Of a DNA stretch of 64,000 bases, positions 61,922 to 64,000 are shown piece after piece; the stretch's first letter is position 1, and each line of letters opens with the position of its first letter. Location of the stretch: contig JAHLLK010000003.1 of assembly GCA_020444165.1 (NCBI GenBank), positions 1 through 64,000 on the forward strand, given 5' to 3'. A model generated the notes under the pieces. The model worked only from the letters and a program-made list of their open reading frames with translations, ran no database searches and was not told the origin of the DNA. Position numbers and translations under genes: made by a program. The DNA is from Deltaproteobacteria bacterium (lineage in GTDB: Bacteria; Desulfobacterota; Desulfarculia; Desulfarculales; Desulfarculaceae).

Positions 61922-63097
61922 TCAAACCATGGTCAACTTGTCGGTCTCCTCGTTCCAGGCCATGACCGCCCACCACACCACCACGACCAGGAAGGTCAGG
62001 AGGATGGCGCCGAAGTAACCGGTGAAATGGGGCAGGAAGGCGGGATCGCCCCAGGCCTTGGCCACCTTGCTGGTAAAAACATACTGCTTGAACAGACTAT
62101 TGGACAGGGCAAAGGTGGTCACGGCCAGGATAAGCTTGAACTGGCCCTCGCCGGCCCGCCACACCGAGCCCGAACCGCAGCCGCCGGAGAGCAGCATGCC
62201 GATGCCGAAGACCACGCCGCCCACCAAGCCGCCGATCCAGTGATGGTAAATGTAGACCATTTCCAGCGAGGAGAAACGCCACTTGATGAGCATGAAGCCC
62301 AGCACCGAGATCATGACGCTCAAGGCCACCGCCCTGGTGGCCACGGACTCGCCGGTCATGAAGGGATCGCGGAAACCCCGGACAAAACAGAAGCGGCAGC
62401 GCTGGATCACCAGCCCCATGCCGATTCCCCCCCACAAGAGGACCGCCTGATAGGTGTAGGCCCGGAGCGCCAGGCTGTAGGCCCAACCCAGCATGAACAA
62501 AAAGAAAAGCACGCCCAGCCAAGGCTGCACCTTGGGCCAGTCGATACCGCCTTCCTTGGGCTTGGACGCCTTGGGAGGCTTGGAGGGGATATGCTCTATC
62601 TCCCACAACAGGTACTTGAGGCCGATGACCGCGCCGATCATGAGGCCGATCATCATGGCGAAGCCGCTGACGCTGCCCGCGGCCACGGCGCTGTAGAAGC
62701 CGCCCACGTTGCAGCCGCCGGCCATCACCGAACCCACCCCCATGAAGCAACCGCCGATCAGGCCCTTGATCAGCTCCAGGGTGGGGGCCGGCTGCCACTT
62801 GAACTGGCGGGCCATGAGCGCCGAGCCAAAGGCCCCGAACAACAGCCCCCAGGTGAGGATGGCGGCGTCGCTCAGGAACAGGGCTTGGGAGGGCGCTTCC
62901 TGGTACAGGCCGATGGCGTAGAAGAACCAGTCCCCCCATACCCGGAGCCCGCCGGCCACGCCCCAGGGGCGGCCCCAAGCCATCAGGAGGATTCCATTGA
63001 GGGCCAACAAGACCCCCCCCACCCACAACGGCCAATTGCGATCAAAAACCGCGGCGTAACCTTCCTTGAATTTCTCCACCAAAACGTGGTCGGCCAT
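61922..63097 (-). CDS. YeeE/YedE-family sulfur transporter
   Basis: An integral membrane protein of 391 residues with about 10-12 TM segments and two internal pseudo-repeats. Key cysteine motifs are MAGGCNVGGFYS and LSGGCGSGSVWRAGEG, which in the family relay sulfur compounds (thiosulfate in characterised members). A further QRCRFCFVRGFRDPF segment is typical of YedE. The second of two adjacent ATGs (63097) fits GGAGG better. It precedes tusA in the same transcript. Confidence 0.9.
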   Translation of the reverse strand: MADHVLVEKFKEGYAAVFDRNWPLWVGGVLLALNGILLMAWGRPWGVAGGLRVWGDWFFYAIGLYQEAPSQALFLSDAAILTWGLLFGAFGSALMARQFKWQPAPTLELIKGLIGGCFMGVGSVMAGGCNVGGFYSAVAAGSVSGFAMMIGLMIGAVIGLKYLLWEIEHIPSKPPKASKPKEGGIDWPKVQPWLGVLFFLFMLGWAYSLALRAYTYQAVLLWGGIGMGLVIQRCRFCFVRGFRDPFMTGESVATRAVALSVMISVLGFMLIKWRFSSLEMVYIYHHWIGGLVGGVVFGIGMLLSGGCGSGSVWRAGEGQFKLILAVTTFALSNSLFKQYVFTSKVAKAWGDPAFLPHFTGYFGAILLTFLVVVVWWAVMAWNEETDKLTMV

Positions 63098-63271
63098 CAT
63101 CTCCTCCGGCCCAAAGCGGGAACTACCCTGGGGCGTCTATCTAGGGTGTCTAACAAAACTTGCTCGCCGGAGCTTGCTGCCCGGTAGTCTTCACAAGCCA
63201 TACTATCCCTAACGCATTATGAGCCGTGAGTCCCGATTTGGCAAGGCTGGGCGGCTTGTTGGTCAAGCGGG

Positions 63272-63300
63272 TTGACATATCTCGTCGGGGCCGGTTAACT
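63272..63300 (+). promoter_or_regulatory. Possible promoter of the parvulin-like gene
   Basis: A perfect TTGACA at 63272-63277 and a weak TTAACT at 63295-63300 with 17-nt spacing, about 55 nt before the start codon. Confidence 0.5.
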
Positions 63301-63354
63301 AAACCATTTATCCGGCAGGAGCCGGCAAAAGCGCATCCCAAGGAGGCTCGGAGC

Positions 63355-64000
63355 ATGATAAGGCGGCTGTGGCTGGCAATGTTTCTAATGGTGTTCGCGG
63401 GTGCGGGATTGGGCCTCAGCGAGCCTTCCCTGGCCCAGACCGTGGACCTGGGACTCATCGTGGTCAAATCCAAGCAACAGGCCGAGCAGATCCGCAAGGA
63501 CCTCGTGGCCGGCGGGAGCTTCGAGAAGCTGGCCCGCGAACAGTCCGTGGGCCCGGCCGCCTTCCGCGGGGGCCGCCTGGGGCTGATTCCCCTGACCAAG
63601 CTGCGCTCCGAATACCGCCAGGCCCTGGCCGGCCTGGCCGAAGGTCAGCCCAGCAAGGTGGTGCCCACCGAGGAGGGCTACACCATCCTCATACGTTTCG
63701 GCGGGGCCCAGGTGGCGGCAGCCACCCCGGCGCCCACGGCCGCGAAGCCCTCGGCCCAAGCCAAAACCTCGTCCCCCCCCAGCAAAACCCCGGTGGCGGT
63801 CTCACCCTATCTGGAAGCCCGGCGGGAGGTCATGGCCGCGGCGGAAACCATGCAGGCCGGTGACCTTGCCGGAGCCGAAAAGCACCTGAACAAGGCCCTG
63901 GGGGAAAATCCCCGCGAGGACAGCGCCGTGTTTTTGCGGGAAATCGTCAGCCAGGGTCTGCAAGGCCATTACAAGAAAGAAGCCCTGAAGGAGTTCGGCA
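63355..64000 (+). CDS. Secreted parvulin-like/TPR protein (3' end outside window)
   Basis: At least 215 residues, open at the window end. A signal peptide (about 1-27) is followed by a PpiC/parvulin-like domain (about 30-115): LIVVKSKQQAEQIRKDLVAG, FEKLAREQS, FRGGRLGLIPLTKL and KVVPTEEGYTILIR. A Pro/Ala/Ser/Lys linker (about 118-145) leads to a helical, TPR-like segment (AGDLAGAEKHLNKALGENPRE). The domain looks short for parvulin, so isomerase activity is uncertain. AAGGAGG lies 10 nt before the ATG. Confidence 0.8.
   Translation, partial: MIRRLWLAMFLMVFAGAGLGLSEPSLAQTVDLGLIVVKSKQQAEQIRKDLVAGGSFEKLAREQSVGPAAFRGGRLGLIPLTKLRSEYRQALAGLAEGQPSKVVPTEEGYTILIRFGGAQVAAATPAPTAAKPSAQAKTSSPPSKTPVAVSPYLEARREVMAAAETMQAGDLAGAEKHLNKALGENPREDSAVFLREIVSQGLQGHYKKEALKEFG

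Noticed and set aside
61847..63187. 446-codon plus-strand ORF opposite the YedE-like gene
   Set aside because: His/Gln/Asp-rich shadow of a membrane-protein gene with conserved cysteine motifs on the other strand.

Overview
The window is about 64 kb of high-GC bacterial chromosome from a Gram-negative, LPS-producing anaerobe. A deltaproteobacterial sulfate reducer (Desulfobacterota, perhaps near Desulfarculales) is the best guess. This rests on a PxxKW cysteine-rich protein, a DUF4416 protein, multiheme c-type cytochromes beside a Rieske/cytochrome b module, a TusA/YedE-type sulfur pair, and the order of the lipid A genes. The assignment is inferred from gene content only. No phage, IS element or CRISPR array is seen.

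Region 1 (1-1292): a compact multi-hairpin element (copy A), a terminator and the PxxKW gene on the minus strand, then the lysS promoter. Region 2 (1293-40602): a very long plus-strand envelope block with many 1-4 nt stop/start overlaps. It runs lysS, lolC/E, lolD, bamA, skp, lpxD, fabZ, lpxA, lpxI, a Gfo/Idh oxidoreductase, lpxB and msbA. A PAP2-phosphatase/ArnT-type fusion, a second ArnT-type transferase and ArnC- and ArnD-like genes follow, then waaA, lpxK, a late acyltransferase, waaF, waaC, an epimerase, a Trm112 protein, GT9 and GT4 transferases, the heptose kinase rfaE1, a second epimerase, an O-antigen ligase and ugd. Together these cover outer-membrane protein insertion, lipoprotein export, lipid A synthesis and modification, core assembly, flipping and O-antigen ligation.

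Region 3 (40610-45180): DUF4416, yicC, remA-like, gmk and rlmB, a small orphan gene with its own strong promoter and terminator, a PsiE-like membrane protein and two small proteins. Region 4 (45181-50317): an AT-richer leader, a chemoreceptor without an evident HAMP domain, copy B of the multi-hairpin element, and a divergent Ser/Thr kinase (fused to an FGE-like domain) and PP2C phosphatase pair. Region 5 (50363-53952): tRNA-Pro(GGG), a BPL_N protein and tldD on the minus strand, then a rhodanese-like secreted protein without its catalytic cysteine.

Region 6 (53953-55332) has no convincing gene and holds a degenerate tandem repeat of about 232 nt. Region 7 (55333-61085) encodes an unusual bc-type complex: cytochrome b and Rieske on the minus strand, a subunit-IV-like membrane protein on the plus strand, and two multiheme cytochromes c (10 and 11 CXXCH motifs). 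Region 8 (61126-64000) has a small hypothetical gene, tusA and yedE-like genes, and the start of a parvulin-like/TPR lipid-envelope protein cut by the window end.

The most unusual signal is the pair of multi-hairpin elements at 21-265 (+) and 47471-47701 (-). They share the same order of stems, conserved loop and linker sequence, and many compensatory base-pair changes, which suggests selection on a folded RNA (or single-stranded DNA) that I cannot match to a named family.
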